The notes below the pieces were generated by a model. That model ran no database searches and was not told the origin of the DNA. It was given only the letters and a program-made list of their open reading frames with translations. Shown here one piece after another: positions 11,341 through 24,464 of a stretch of DNA of 64,000 bases; position 1 is the first letter of the stretch; every line of letters begins with the position of its first letter. The position numbers and the translations under genes were made by a program. Source of the stretch: Leptodactylus fallax (taxonomy: Eukaryota; Chordata; Amphibia; Anura; Leptodactylidae); assembly GCA_947044405.1 (NCBI GenBank), contig CAMRHE010000157.1, forward strand, positions 3,052,501 through 3,116,500, given 5' to 3'.

Positions 11341-12245
11341 AAGAGCAACGATATGAGCTAATTGACAACATGACCTTGTGTTATTTGCTCCATATTGCTC
11401 ATTTCCTATATCATTTGTGTAACTGCTTTTAGCTCAGTAGCCTTCTTGTGTGCTGCCAAAAAGTATCTGGAGAAACAATTTGTGTGTCTGGCTTTGTGAA
11501 GAAAACAATTCAATATCTCACATTTTCAGATAATTTCTTCTGCAGAGTCTCCCGGTCCTGGCTTGTGCACTCAAGACTGATGCTTACTGCAGCAGAGTAG
11601 AAAATAAAGGATAGTCACGCTCGTCCCCTAGAATGTTTGCAAGTTCCACTTGTTTGATGACCTTGCTGCGTTTTATTGACAGACTTTATGAGGCGTTCAT
11701 ACATGTGGGCTAGACAAAGTCTCCACTTCAGCCAAAAATATACAAGATCCAGATAAGTTTCTAAAAGCCATTTTCAATAAATAACAGGCCAGTTTGGTAA
11801 GTGATGAAGCCTGTCTAGGACATTTCCTGCTCTAAATCAGTTGCTGTTAAAATGTCCATTGCTGAACTTAGGACCTGAGGAGAACAGATGGAGCAGACCC
11901 ATATTTGTCACCAAAGTTGAACTCTATTTGTTGTGCTTATTTGATATGGCAATGATTTTACTGCAGTTTCCATACAACTGTAGCAAAATCCACTGCATTG
12001 ATATAACTCACAAGTTATCCTAGTGCACACAGACATTTTCTTATAATTCAGGACTACTGGATCTACACACTATACAACCTTCTGCTTTCCAAGCAATAAT
12101 AGAAAGTTTAAGGATATCATATGAATGGGACTTGTAAATACTTGCGCTTGCCACCAAAATAACCACTTTCAGATGAAAGGAACTGATTTTCAGTCACAGG
12201 GATTTCTGCAACAAATCTGCTCAATGTGACTATACTCTAACTGAC
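11341..12245. other. Unique sequence, candidate conserved non-coding block
   Basis: Between about 11400 and 11750 the sequence is less AT-rich, without repeat ends. It contains TTTTATTGACAGACTTTATG, which resembles homeobox-type binding sites. This is inference only. Confidence 0.2.
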
Positions 12246-12482
12246 GCTAGGTTCACACTAGCAATGTGAACTCCCTCGCTCGGGTACGCTGGGGGACTTG
12301 AATGATGGAGATTCAGATTGCTAAAACAGCAATTTCCCATGGACACCGATGCACCCCCTTGACTATAATGGGGTCCATAGGGTGTCTGCCATTTTAAAAC
12401 TGAAAGCGGTGGAGAAAAAAAGTCCTCCGTGCAGTACTTTTCTCTCTGATGATTTTGACTCCGGCGCAGATATGAACCTAGC
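12246..12482. mobile_element. Miniature inverted-repeat element (GCTAGGTTCACA ends)
   Basis: The left end is GCTAGGTTCACACTAG. The right end complements to GCTAGGTTCATATCTG. The inner part pairs GACCCCATTATAGTC-type text around 12360. Same end family as 3687-3914. Confidence 0.6.
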
Positions 12483-15400
12483 CTTAATGTGTCATTGGGG
12501 TATTTCAAAAAGTAAAATGTACCATAGGGATAATTTTGGGAGCCATGAAAGAATTCCAAAAAACATGAAGTAATTTAGTTGTAGATTAGGATGTGGATGT
12601 AAAACCTTAGTAAAGTTGACTATAAAATATAAGCAGCTGTCATCCAAACAGAATTACTTGTGATTTTTTTTTTTTTGCATAGTACAATATTTAGGATTTT
12701 GGATTTCTTCTACTGTATGTTTTCTCACCAAATAATCTAAATGAAAATTGAAGCAACTTGTTAACTAGTCCTAACCATTTTGTGTCTGCAGCTCCTACAG
12801 CTTCCATCTGCCCCCTGTTCTAACAGACAGACAGTAGGTTAGGAGGCAGATGGAAGGAAGTAACACACAACTGCAGAATATAGGGTATGTATGCTGTAAC
12901 TATGGAGACACATGAAATGCATGACGTTGTTTCTTCATTTTGCATGTATCAAAGCAATAAAACACTGGTTACAACACAAACTTTAGGCTACGGATATATG
13001 GAATTAAGTGACGTAAGATCACAGTGTCATGTTACTACATTGTGCCCAATAATAGTGAATATGATCATGTTGTGTTCTGCAAGGTCCTACAGCTACCACC
13101 TGATAGTTGTCAAAACTAAATCCTTTTGGATTTCTGCACTACCACATTCACTAATATTTGAAAAGACTGGCAGCACAACATTTGTGATCTTAATGTGGCA
13201 CATAGCCCTGGCCTTAACCCTAGACTAGCAGCTACATAAACCTGTAGCACATATAGTATACAGTATAGTAGGTTGCTTAGGAGCTGTGTATATGGCAGGA
13301 TATTTCGGTGAGGACAGTTGGCAAAGTTGCTTCATTTTTTTTTTTTTTTCCTTTTAGATGCATTGAAGCAATAAAATGGTTGTAAAAGTGTATGTAGTCT
13401 GTAAAACCTGTGTCCTAAATCTATTTGCAACAGTCTTTTCTGTCTCTACTGATGGATCCCTTCATCTGAGTAGTTGTAGTGCAGGTGATCTTCTGTTTAC
13501 TTCAAAACACACCTTACTGTTAGTTGTAGATGGAATTAACCTAGGTTGCTATAGAGTATACAGTAGATAATACTAATACAAGTCCTTCCCAGCAATTGTT
13601 TCTGACTACTGATAAACCGGTTTTCCCAGAATATCTAAAAACTTTCATTTATGATATAGAGAAAGAGATAAAATAAGGCAACTATTGTGTAAGTATAGAA
13701 GCTCTGATGACATTTTATAGAAAGGACTGAACACAAAGCAGTTGGGGAATGGATGTTCATCAATATAGCAAAAAATACAACACTTTAATTGTGAGACAAA
13801 TCTTCCTCAAAATGGAAATCGGACGACTGGAAACGCCCAAACCTTGTGCTGCCCCATTGTGCCAGGTAACAACAGAGCAATAACATGACAGAAACACTAA
13901 GATAATTACTTAGCAACCAGACCTCGCCACTGACACCATTGGGCAAATTGCAGAAAATTGCTCTTTCTCTGCAGGAATCTCGCTGTGCTCCCTTTGGAAT
14001 ATATCCTCAGTTCCTCTGTTCCGTGCGTGAGTCAATGCAGTACACTTACACAATAAAGCTGACTGCCATTCCAGCAAATTTTGTGTGAATACCCACAATC
14101 TGTTAGGTTGCTCGAATGTACTGTTATTGGTTGCCTGAACTTACTCAGCAGATAACACAATTGTATAAAGTTACTGGAGGGACATGTCTTTCAGCAGCAA
14201 AATTATGTTTTTGATATATTTAGCATGAATTTCTATAATAATTTGGAAAATGTGGCCAGTCTGAAATTTCAGCTAAATCTGCAGTTCCTACTCAAGCTTG
14301 AAGGAGTTTTACTGTAGAAAAATGTATTTGCAGTAATAACTTGTATATACTAAAATAATATACAATTCACTAGTGAATAAGTAGCCTCCATTATTATTTT
14401 TGTGTCTGTAAAACTGTAGCAATAAAAAAAAAAATATTTTAGTACATTATTATATAGAGTAATATTAGATATAATTACTATAGTACAATAGGGATCGCTG
14501 GTCTACTTCTTTAGTACAGAGTACTGATCTCCTGGTTCCCCAACAATGTTGTATGTAAAATTCCTGACAGTCTGCTGCAGCCACTAGGGGATCACACCAT
14601 ATACAGCTGTCTACAGGTCATATATAGCAAAAGAAACAGAGAACTGACCATTAGTAGTGCAAGTTAGAAACTACCATGTCTATAAAAATTATTACAAATA
14701 CTAAGAGGTACATTTTATGACTTAGTGATAAATTCTACAGTAAGATCTGATTTTACATTGACACAATGGATAACAACTATAACAATATAATGCAGAGTAC
14801 AAGCCCCAGAATATCTAAATGTTGCCTTTTATATTTGGCAATGAACTTAATGGAACTTAATGGTCTTCAAGCTGTAGTTGAAGTTTAAAGATATTCTGAC
14901 ATTAAGTGAAGGCATCACAAGATTCTGATAGTTTCATCTGTTTAATTGAATATTTAATATTCTGTTGTAAATTCCATCATATGTGACAAGAAAATAGTGC
15001 TACATCTTCTGGAAAGCCAACAGATCTAACTGCAAGGGATCTATAACACTGGCCAATCCCAGGTAGATCTAGTGTTGATCAACGAAAAACATGTCATTCA
15101 GAGCTGAATTTGATGCAGGACTTTTTCTTCCGTTAGAAAAGTAAAAAACATAATGGAAGAAAGAATCTGTCATGTTTTTTTTTTTTTTTTTTTACAAGAG
15201 AGTAAATACAGACGGACACCAGACAGAGGGGTGTTCCATCTGCTTTCTACAATTAATGTCTAAGAGCAAAGGACATTAATAATGGTAGTGTGAACCTACC
15301 TTAATAGTATCTTAAACCATTGAGATCCATCAAGAACCGATTAGGTAGGGGTAGGTGTGTGGGTTAGTGGTTCAGCAATGGAACTACAGGGCACACACAA

Positions 15401-16136
15401 CCATACACCCAGTATTGTACCCAATGGATACCAAAAGATCAGTTTACGCACAAAAGTGCCAGAAACTTTTTCAGTAAGCTTAGGCTCTGCCACAATAATA
15501 CTCTCCTAATACATCTGACTTTGGAGAGAAACAAATGGCACTTGGGTCTATATCTGTCAAAATTTATGTTGAAAAAATTTGATCGTGTCAATCCTTTGTA
15601 TCAACCTCAACATAAAGTATTAATTTGTTGTGCTTTTCCTTTAAGTGTATGCAAATAGTTTACAAGAAATGGCTAAACGGATACATAAATACTTCACATC
15701 ATTATTTTACACTTGGGAGATTTAAGAGCCTCTTGGCTATTTCCATATTCTCTGTAAACTGTAATGCAGAGTGTAACCATGCACCCAGGACCAAATATGT
15801 GTCAGGCACAAGTGCCAGGGCACCTCTGTTTCTGGGATCAATGAAGGTCACAATTCATTCATGGAACATTAAACCAGTATATCATAAACATAAAAATCAT
15901 GGGAATAAATAGATGTTATATCTTTTACTATAATTGTCCATTAATACAGAATGTTTCATAATCACAAACTGGCAATTCTAGATTAAGTTCATTTCACTGG
16001 ATATATTACCTTTTCGGTCACCTCTTTGCTATGTTGTAATCTGACTGACAAACAAACTTTTTGTACAAATAAAAAGTATATTTTTCACTTAAAAGGGATT
16101 TAAAGGGCTGTCACTTGAATAAACCTCCCTTTAGGC
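12483..16136. other. Long quiet stretch
   Basis: No gene or complete repeat was recognised. Minor items: T runs at 12666-12677, 13337-13350 and 15176-15194. A possible fragment of the GTGTGAACCTA-type miniature family lies at 15090-15302. Short open frames (for example 12887-13228 plus, 13910-14098 minus, 15625-15912 plus) show no known domain. Confidence 0.5.
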
Positions 16137-16453
16137 TAAGGTGCCACGTAGCGAGCAGACCACGGCAGAAATGCATTGCATTTTTTCTGCAGCGCTTTTC
16201 ACAGAAAGTCTACACAGTTTTCCTCTGCGGACTTTCTGTCCCTATTATACCTATATGGAAAGCGTTAGCGTTTTTGTAGGTATAATTGACATGCTGCAAT
16301 TTACACTTATGTTTTTTAAATCGCAGCATTTCCGCTGTGGATATTTTTCTGCAGTGTGTGGATGGGATTAGCCAGAATCCCATCCATTTTGCAGGTACTT
16401 TAAAACGCTACAGCCAAATCGAGGCGTTTACACTACGTGGGGCCAAGGCCTTA
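16137..16453. mobile_element. Miniature inverted-repeat element (TAAGG-CCACGTAG ends)
   Basis: The left end is TAAGGTGCCACGTAGCG. The right end complements to TAAGGCCTTGGCCCCACGTAG. The interior shares GTGTGGATGGGATT and CAGCGCTTTTCACAGAA with 24465-24958, so the two are relatives. It is non-coding. Confidence 0.7.
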
Positions 16454-17242
16454 AACAGAAGTCGATGTATCAGTCAGCTGCTTGCCAGACATGCGACTAC
16501 TCTCACCACTAGTGATTGGCTGTTATTACTGGTGGGAGCCACAGACTGCAACAAATGCAGCATTAGATGCCTTGCTATTTAAATGAATGGTCATCCATGT
16601 AATACACGGACATGTTGGGACTGCAAAATTAAGAGTCACAACTTTTGGAGTGCTCTTAGTTCCGTCACTTAGAGGTGGATCCCAATAAATGATGTCCATG
16701 TGCTCTAATAGGATATATGGGAGGTTGTACTGCTTATATATTTTTTTTAATATTTCCTATTCCTTCCTATTCCGAAGCCACTCTTGGCTTTGACTTAAAA
16801 ACATAGCAAAATCTGCAACAAAAACAGTTTTTCACTGTGAGATTCTAAGGTCACAGTCAACAACACATTTGCACTGATGGACTTTATTGGGCAATATGAT
16901 ATAAGCATCACACCTTGGGGTACAGTAAAGTACAGCGACTCAGTGTTCAGCACTGCTCTCTTCTAATCATTGTAATGTCTACCAGTTTTACATTGTTGTG
17001 TGACAGTGTACGGAAGCTGCTGAGGCCACATTCATAGACATTTTTTTAATATAAAACAAATCTGTTTTTGAATTTACAGAAAATTCAAAAATTGTTTTCT
17101 ACAGGGCTTTAAGCCAAGCTGCGCCCAATTTAGTGAGTGCAGATCCGACAGGGGTAACACTGTGACTGAAGAGCAGCATGTCAAACACATGGATGGTGTA
17201 ATAAAATTCTTCACCATTGCCTGCTAGAAACAATAAAGACCA
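16454..17242. other. Fragment of a hAT-like miniature element, otherwise nothing
   Basis: At 16750-16830, CCACTCTTGGCTTTG followed by AAATCTGCAACAAAAAC matches the right arm of the element at 43454-43664. The rest is unremarkable. Confidence 0.45.
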
Positions 17243-17560
17243 ATGACAGTAAAAGACCACATGGTCCATCTAGTCTGTCCTTATATTATTTTCTTTTTTT
17301 ATCTTAGGATAGACATGTATTTATCCCAGGTAAGTATAACGTCACTTACTGTAGATTTCCCAACTACATCTGCTGGAAGTTTTTCCCAAGCCTCAACTAC
17401 ACTATCAGTAAAAAAGGTATTTCCTGACGTTACTTCAGACCTTTACTAAGCTCAGTTAATTTCAGATTGTGCCCACTTGTTCTTAGGTTTAGTTTTTTAT
17501 TAAAAACACTCTCCTAAACCTTAGTTACACCTGTTACATATTTAAAGGTCTCATTCACAC
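17243..17560 (+). mobile_element. Old dispersed retroelement relic
   Basis: The order of phrases ATGGTCCATCTAGTCTG, ATCTTAGGATAGACATG, TTTATCCCAGG, CATCTGCTGGAAGTTTTTCC, TTCAGATTGTGCCC and CTTGTTCTTAGGTT matches a repeat I recognise from many tetrapod genomes, probably the 3' region of a LINE or a LINE-dependent SINE. I cannot fix the family. Divergence is high. Confidence 0.5.
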
Positions 17561-17984
17561 CCCCTGCCTCTTTTTCATTCTTTCTGCTGCCCCAAACTAC
17601 AGTATGTGTCATTTCATTAAAGTACAAGTGTTCATAAAACTAAAGGTAAACCGCAGGGTCCTATAGCACAACTTTGGCAGGACCATCTTTATTTCTTTGG
17701 TTTTTATCAGTGATTTCATTACTATGCCCGGTTCCCCTTATAGTCATATCAAACATGTGCCAGTGTAATGGATTTTTTGGACTGATGGAAATCTGTTCCG
17801 TTGGCCCAAAAATCTATTTAGCACGCTCTTTCTTCCATCTGATATGTGGGGTTAATTGTCTGTGTTAATTTTAATGAGGTTATTTGTAACATCACATTTC
17901 ACTTTCACATTATGCCACAAAAGTGAGGTTGGTGGAGGTCTCAGACCTCCCACTGATTGTAAGAATAGGGAAGAGGGTACAGGG

Positions 17985-17987
<3 letters not shown>
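17561..17987. other. No recognised feature
   Basis: Ordinary sequence. A short scrap AGGTCTCAGACCTCCCACTG near 17935 may be transposon-derived. Confidence 0.4.

Positions 17988-18038
<51 letters not shown>
17988..18038. repeat. (AT)n microsatellite
   Basis: About 25 uninterrupted AT units. Confidence 0.97.
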
Positions 18039-18041
<3 letters not shown>

Positions 18042-20510
18042 CTCTATATTAATGTCTATAGGAAATCTGCCAGTACATTTTCTTATTAGTATAGCTGTTC
18101 CTGTATCTAGCTTGAACCCCACGTGTATAGTCAAAATACCTAGAAATAAAAAAAAAATCTTAGTTTTTTAAATTGCCGTGGCATCTCATGTTGCTCATCT
18201 TTTACCTACTCTCCATAGGACAGTAAATGCTTTGAATCTAAATATCAGAGAATAATAGAAGCCCCTTTATCTCACAGCCAGGGATCAGTTACAGGGTCAG
18301 AGTTAGGGTGAACTGAGAGTAGTCATGTCAGCATGATGCTTGTAGAAATAGTAGCATATGTTTTTAAAGGACTTCTGGAATCCAATACCCCACCCTCCCC
18401 TCTTCTGGTTTTTGTTCCAGCTCTCTCCATGGTTACCGCACCTGACATGGAGAACAGCATGAGAGCTTCTGTGGAACAGCAGCCTTTAAATCTAGGCAGC
18501 AGAAAACCCAGGAATCCCCTTCCTTCACTTCACACATAGCCAATGCAGCTTTATTAGAAAGGCTTTACAGTATTATTCTTCTAATCCTGCCTTGTATACT
18601 TTTCTATTTCCCTGCATTGTATCTGTTGCAGTAAATGTAATGAGCGGACATTAATTCATTCATCTCCTCACACTATTTCAATAATAAAGGGGATTCTCCC
18701 AGTCTCCTCTAGGAAATCCTGCCTATATGATCTGATAGCTCAGAAACCTTATTGGCTTAGAAAGAGTTATATTCCATTAAGTTACAATGAACTGTATTAA
18801 AGCAGACAAGTGCAGCCGAGATTTACCAAGACAAATATTGTAATGGAGAAAAAGAAGACCTGCTAAAAAATGCATAACATGAGTCATAGTAATATTATGT
18901 AATAATATGAATATTAATAATATTAGTGTAGCGCTACATAATAAACATTAATACTTTGTAGCAATCCTTCAGCGATCTCACAGACTGTTTTATCTACAGA
19001 AGTCCATCTGGGGGATTCCACTGTTCATGGTGGGAGGTGCAGCTCAGCATCACTTGGGGTACCAAAGGATGATAATCCCTGGGTTAGACAATGCCACATT
19101 TCAGCTTTGCATATTAATTTCTGGACCCAGGGAATCACACATAATCCTGTTTTGCACATTGTAAATGGGTTATATAGTCAAAGCCTAATAAAAATTTGAG
19201 ACAAGTAATGTCAATGTAATGCACGTTATATATACATTGCATTATTGGTACCATTATAGGCTACTTTATCTAAGTGCATTGAAGTGATCATGAGCAAAAT
19301 GACTGTATACAGGTGCACCCTCATCACTTGCATGTATAGTAGCTGTCATGTGCTCACAGATTTACTACAGCCAATATGCAAAGACAGGATGCATGAACAT
19401 TACACTACACAGAGGTGATGATATGTGGATACAAGACAAGGAATAAATGCATTTAGAGGAATGATAGATTTTCTTACCATCCACATGCTGCTTCATACAA
19501 TAGTTGATTCCATAATTCCAGGTAAGTAGGAGGATACAGGATGACTGATGGAGTGGTCAACCAACCTGCTCTACAGATGAAACCTCCTCAGCAGGTGAGG
19601 GACAAGAGGATTATAGGGAAAAGACAAGAGGAGATTGGGCTGGGCTGCTGCTGGTGAAACACATTACACTAAGGAAGGCTTGTGTTAAACTACCAGTCTA
19701 ATGGTGAAGGAGGGAGGTGGAGAGGCAGGGAGGAGGGGACAGGGGATTGTCTCTCAGTGAATCTATGTAACATGCTTTTCCTTGATGCTCCTTTGGGATT
19801 CTGAAGCATGGCAGACCCTTTCATTGCTGTAGGGATGTAGAATAGACAGCAGGAAGATACACAGTGGTGATGTCATGTGTACCAGGGTAACTGGTGTACA
19901 AAGAGTGGCAAAGCTGGGTATTCATTTCATACAGACAAGCCCTGTAAATGTTCAGATGTTACAGCATTATATATTTATACAGCTTGTATGCCCATGTATC
20001 CATGCACAATATTGGAGCTTATGAAACATGTTTTCTGGTCCACCCCTTGGGAGAGATGTACCCAGGAGGCATTGTTGGCTAGTAGGCACTGATATTAGAT
20101 CATTGGTACTGACAGTTTCCTTGCTGGCTAGCAGCAAAGGTGTCCTCAAGAGTACATCTAATCCAGAACTGGTTATGTAATATCTTACACAGCATCACAT
20201 GGCAGACTGGCATCAGCACAAACTCATAATTTATAGTAACCAGTGTTTTGTTTTGTTTTTTACATTAGACTAGCTGCTATTATATGGGCACTTGTTTGTA
20301 GCTATAGGGAGTGCTGCAGTCCCTCTAAAACATAAAATATATCACTAGTCTAAATGGCACAAGGTGGCGAGGGCCCTATTACAGATTCTACATTCGGGCA
20401 CAAGATCCTTATTAGGATTTTGCTTAGTTCATGTATCAGGACCACAGTCATTTCCATGCTGACTACCTCTTAGACCTTATGCACACACCCGTACCATGAG
20501 CACAGACCAG
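18039..20510. other. Quiet stretch; one exon-like scrap on the minus strand
   Basis: No repeat or gene was established. At about 19478-19547 on the minus strand an acceptor-like CCATCAG and a donor-like GGATG|GTAAGAAA bracket a 70-base open segment whose peptide includes WNYGINYCMKQHVD. The length is exon-like but I recognise no family. Sequence around 19670-19760 is purine-rich. Confidence 0.3.
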
Positions 20511-20960
20511 AGGCATAACTAAGAATGTCTGGGCCCCAAAGCGAACATTTGACATGATACCCCCCCCCCACCCGACAACCGCCCCTTCCCCTGCACAAAC
20601 CGCATTCCTGCACACATTATCATGCCCCATAGTGGCACCTGCATACACTATTTTGCCCCATAGTGGCCCCTGCACACACTATTATGCCCCATAGTGGACC
20701 CTGCATGCAGTATTATGCCCCATAGTGGCCCCTGCATACAGTATTATGCCCCATAGTGGCCCCTTCACATAGTATTATGCCCCATTGTGGACCAACCATG
20801 AACAATTATTATACTCTCAGACCCCAGAGTATAATGATCGGAGACCCAGGGGAAGATACAAACATAAAAAACAATGTCACTTACCTTGTATTCGATTTGT
20901 TATTGGTTAGCGAGAATTGAAGTGGTAGAACCAGGGGTGGAATATATTGTAAAGGGTTAA
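20511..20960. mobile_element. GGCATAACTA-type repeat carrying a 31-bp minisatellite
   Basis: It opens CAGAGGCATAACTAAGAATG and GGGCCCC, then a C run and the minisatellite. It closes with a segment in which AGACCCCAGAGTATAATGAT precedes an ACTTACCTTGTATTCG end. I recognise the order from other frog repeats but cannot name the family. No right terminus or duplication was found. Confidence 0.6.
20595..20790. repeat. 31-bp minisatellite
   Basis: About six copies of a 31-bp unit, core TATTATGCCCCATAGTGGCC plus CCTGCACACAG. Its complement, ACTGTGTGCAGGGGCCACTA then TGGGGCATAAT, closely resembles the unit in the hAT-like element at 7092-7494. Confidence 0.9.
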
Positions 20961-22329
20961 TATTACTTATTGATGATTCTTCTACTTCAAGCTCTATTTG
21001 GATTTGTAAAATGTCTTGGTACTGTCAGATGCCAAGGTGTAAGGTCCCATTCCAAACCAGAGACCATCAGACATGCGTACGCGCAGCTTCTGGAAAGTTC
21101 TATACGCCAAGAAGGGGAGTCTGGAACACACTATAAATGTTTAGTGCACATCATACCAGTTAACGCATTTGACTCCTTGTCTGCTTGGTTTACTATCATC
21201 TTTGAATTGCCTGTATATCTTGGGGTGTCAGCTAGCTTGACATTGGGGTCCCTCAGGCTTGAATGTAGTTTAAGTTTTGCTTCTTGTTTATTATATTTTA
21301 TTTGCTTGATTGTATTGTACTTGTATTGTTTATGATCTTTTCTCTTATTATAGCCACTGAAATCGGCGGTGTGTGATATTCCTAATTCTTACTATCCTTG
21401 ACTGTAGAACAATAATATAGTAGCAATAATATACATGGAAAATTATTTAAACATTTAAAAGCCAAAAGCAATCATAGTCCTGTATAGGATAGACTTTGTG
21501 TCAGTAATCTTTCGAGGGGTATTGTTAGGCACCTTTTGCAGAACTGGATGAGCAGAAATAGTGATTTACATTCAGTTGCTTAGCAAATACAATTACAGTG
21601 TCAATCATTGTTTCTACATTAGTAGCGCTACACTATTACTCCTGGATACCTCACTTCAGGAGATGTATGAGCTATAGGTTAAAGTCCTTCAAGTGCAAAT
21701 AATATAGGCTGTCAAGCAGTATGGCTTTGGGCTAATAATAACACAAGTCACTGTTTGCTTTTTTACAAAAATAAGATCTTTCTAGAAACGGGATCCTGAA
21801 GGCCTTCTCTTATCTCATTGAACCACACTGTTTAGACAAGAAATCTCTATTACAGCGGAAGTGTCAGTCCTTCCTTAAAACAATAAGATGCGTGTCTTTG
21901 TCTCTAATACACATCAAACAGGAGAGTTATTAGGTTCTTCAAGAGCTTACACCAACAACTGTATTCAGGTTGTCACCGCTGGCTATAATGTCCCAAGACA
22001 TGCCAACAAGCTAATATTATATACTATCTATGTAATGTTCCTTTTAAATCTGCCATAGTTATAGGTTATGCCCATCTCTGCAGACAGTTCTCTCATTTAT
22101 CTCAATATACGTAAAAAAAATAAAAATACAATAGGTCAATTGAAAAATTCCTATCAATTTGCTTCTGAGCTCCTATAAAGGCCATGCATCTCCATAGCAA
22201 CAGACAACAAAAAAAAAAATCTGTGCAGTGTAATGATGCAATCTGCAGAATCATACCTTCTTCTAATTGTCTCCTACTTTGGTCTAATGTACAGTATATT
22301 TGGTATATTAGACAGAAATAGTGGACTCA
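20961..22329. other. No recognised feature
   Basis: The 121-codon open frame at 20970-21335 has no recognisable domain and its C-terminal half is merely hydrophobic. No repeat ends were recognised. Confidence 0.45.
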
Positions 22330-23235
22330 CTGACACTGTTCACACTCTTTTTTCACTCACTGATTCTGCTGCAGGGTCTGCCTATCCTCCCTTCCTGCTA
22401 CTTAAAGGCCCAGCATTCCTGCCAGTAAATCTTCTATAGCCTATCTCTGCCAGTCTGCAGGTATAAAGTCTGCTTAACCTGCTACTGGGCCTGAGCAATT
22501 AGGTTCCTAACACCTCCCAACTTTTGGAGAACCAAAAGCGGGATAAATTTTGATTTGACAAAATCTAATTTACATATAAGCTACGCCTCTATCCCAACCT
22601 ATGCTCCCTTTGGTCCCACCCAATCCATTTGTGCCCCCACAGAATATAATGCTCCTTTTGTGGCCCCAACACTGTATAACATCCCTCCAGTGGCCCTCAC
22701 ACAGTATAACAACCCCCCATGACTGCACACAGTATAATGATGACCGCACACAGTAAAATGTTCCAATGTCTCCCTTGTGACCCAGAGGCATAACTTGCAA
22801 TTCCTGTGCCCTGATCAAAAAATCTGTAATGGTGCGCCCACCTACCCTTTTGCCATTTTGAATACTGGCAAGGAGTGCAAGGCTCCCTGCCTCACCATTG
22901 TACTCAACACTATCTGTGCTCCCTGGACATACCGCCTGGGACAGTAGGACAGCTCCTGAAATCCAGGACTTTCTTATACCTGTATGTACTGTTTGACTTA
23001 AATGTGAACTCAGCTTGTTCCCAGACTTGTCTCTACCTGATGTCTTCTGATTACCTGATGCTGACCCTGGCCTGACTATTGCAACCTGTGCTACCAGTCC
23101 TGACCTCAGCCTGTATTCACACTCTGCTTTTGAATGACTGCAACATAGTCCCTGACCTGTCTGGTCAGCTGTCACCAACATCGGGTCCACTGCAAGAGGT
23201 AGCAACCTGGTGGTTGCCCTGCAGCAAAGTCAAGA
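22330..23235 (+). mobile_element. LTR-retroelement relic (probable LTR/leader region)
   Basis: Two parts, 22330-22500 and about 22885-23235, look like one block split by a repeat. The right part has the pyrimidine-rich CCTGACC-spaced text (CTGACCCTGGCCTGACTATT, CAGTCCTGACCTCAGCCTG) and a run GAGGTAGCAACCTGG. I associate this text with LTRs of frog Ty3/gypsy-type elements. No protein-coding part remains and no TG...CA ends were confirmed. Confidence 0.4.
22505..22884. mobile_element. ACCTCCCAAC-type repeat with degenerate minisatellite, nested
   Basis: It starts ACACCTCCCAACTTTTGG, passes through TTTGTGCCCCCACAGAATAT and about five degenerate roughly 30-bp units (CACACAGTATAA core, 22630-22765). 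A CAGAGGCATAACTTGCAATT end follows at 22784. It sits between the two halves of the LTR relic. Confidence 0.5.
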
Positions 23236-23429
23236 TCTCCATATGAGGATACTTGGTTTACTGCCTACCTCTCTGACCACTATTCAGTGTAATGCCCTCT
23301 TTCCTTTGTTGTTAGATTTACTCAAGTTTCAGTCCTACATCCTTATCCTACTAATCTACTTTAACCTGATATTCCTTTTCCGTATGTGTGGTATTACTAT
23401 AACTAAGAGTAAGCCCCTATCTTGGGGTT

Positions 23430-23770
23430 ATATATGACAAAGATCCGTTCTTCTCTTCCTTATATTCAGTCATTTGCATGGCTATGCCACCTGCGCCTCC
23501 TTATGTTCTTACTGTATGAAAAATTACAACTGTTATTGTTGCTGTTAATTATTCTCATCATTCACCATTAATTGGTTTCCCCCTTACTAAACCCCTTTGT
23601 CTTCAATCTATCCTGAATGTAGCCACCAGGCTCATCTTTCTGAGCATCCACTACACAGATGTCTCTACCTATGCCAGTCATTGCACTGGTTGTCCATTTA
23701 CTGATTGCCCTACTGTACATCTCCTCCCTCATCTATGTTTATTACTGTACCTGTGTACTATGTTCTGCCA
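23430..23770 (+). mobile_element. CR1/L2-type LINE relic (reverse transcriptase C-terminus)
   Basis: One frame gives NVATRLIFLSIHYTDVSTYA at about 23618-23680, recalling the NAAARLI...YDHITP region that ends CR1/L2 reverse transcriptase ORFs. Upstream pieces (GVIYDKDPFFSS at about 23424) match the LGVxLDxxLSF block. Multiple stops; decayed. Confidence 0.5.
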
Positions 23771-23784
23771 ATGATTTAAGACAT

Positions 23785-24455
23785 GGCGTAGCTAGCAGGG
23801 AGGCAGAGGGGGCGGCTGCCCCTGACCCACTGACTCTAAGGGGCCCACCCCGGGGCCGCCATTAATACATCTTTTACTTTTAACTAGATTGGTGTCTGCG
23901 GACAACGATCTAGTTAAAACACTTCCTGCAACTTGGCTGTCTTGTAAACTGCAAGCCACATGAGGCCTGCGGTTTACAAGACAACGAGAACACAGACAGA
24001 CATCTGCTTCTCGGCACAGGTTGGCATGATGACGTCACAACATCATACCTCCTGCGCTGAGACGCAGACGTCCTGCGCGTGGACAGGGAGGAGGCGGTGG
24101 AGTCTCCATTCATCCAAGGATCGCAGGTAGGTGAGTAAAACTTTTTTTTTTGTTTTAGCTTAGTTGTGGGTATACTAATAGTATAAGGAGTTGTTAGGAG
24201 GGGGAATTATAACTATAAGGGAGGGGGCATTGTGAACAGAAGGTGGTCATTTATATAAGGGTTATTGGGGGGCATTATGAATACAAGGGGGAGGTTATTT
24301 ATATTAGGGGGCATCATTTATATTAGGAGGCATTATGAACATAAGTGGGTGGTCATTGATATAAGGGGTCATTAGAGGTGCAGTATTTATGTCAGGGGTA
24401 ATCAGGGGCATAATATGAGGGGGCAATTAATTTAATTAAGGTGGCACTTGGGCTT
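23785..24455. mobile_element. GGCGTAGCTAG-type repeat with degenerate tandem tract
   Basis: It begins GGCGTAGCTAGCAGGGAGG and contains an inverted pair (CTTGTAAACTGCAAGCC with GGCCTGCGGTTTACAAG, 23940-23980). A CREB-like TGACGTCA occurs at 24029. A 300-bp tract of loosely repeated GGGGGCATTATGAATA-like units follows (24180-24420). The same tract style recurs at 27320-27440. Confidence 0.5.
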
Positions 24456-24464
24456 TATTAAGAC

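Noticed and set aside
20970..21335. 121-codon open frame as a membrane protein
   Set aside because: Hydrophobic tail arises from T-rich sequence; no signal peptide, no family similarity recognised, no flanking splice sites.
22570..23205. 211-codon minus-strand open frame
   Set aside because: It spans a degenerate minisatellite and an LTR-like relic of different origin, so it cannot be one evolved protein; no domain was seen.
24000..24120. GC-rich TGACGTCA block as a CpG-island promoter
   Set aside because: It is internal to a dispersed repeat and no first exon follows; a lone CREB-like site in a repeat is weak evidence.
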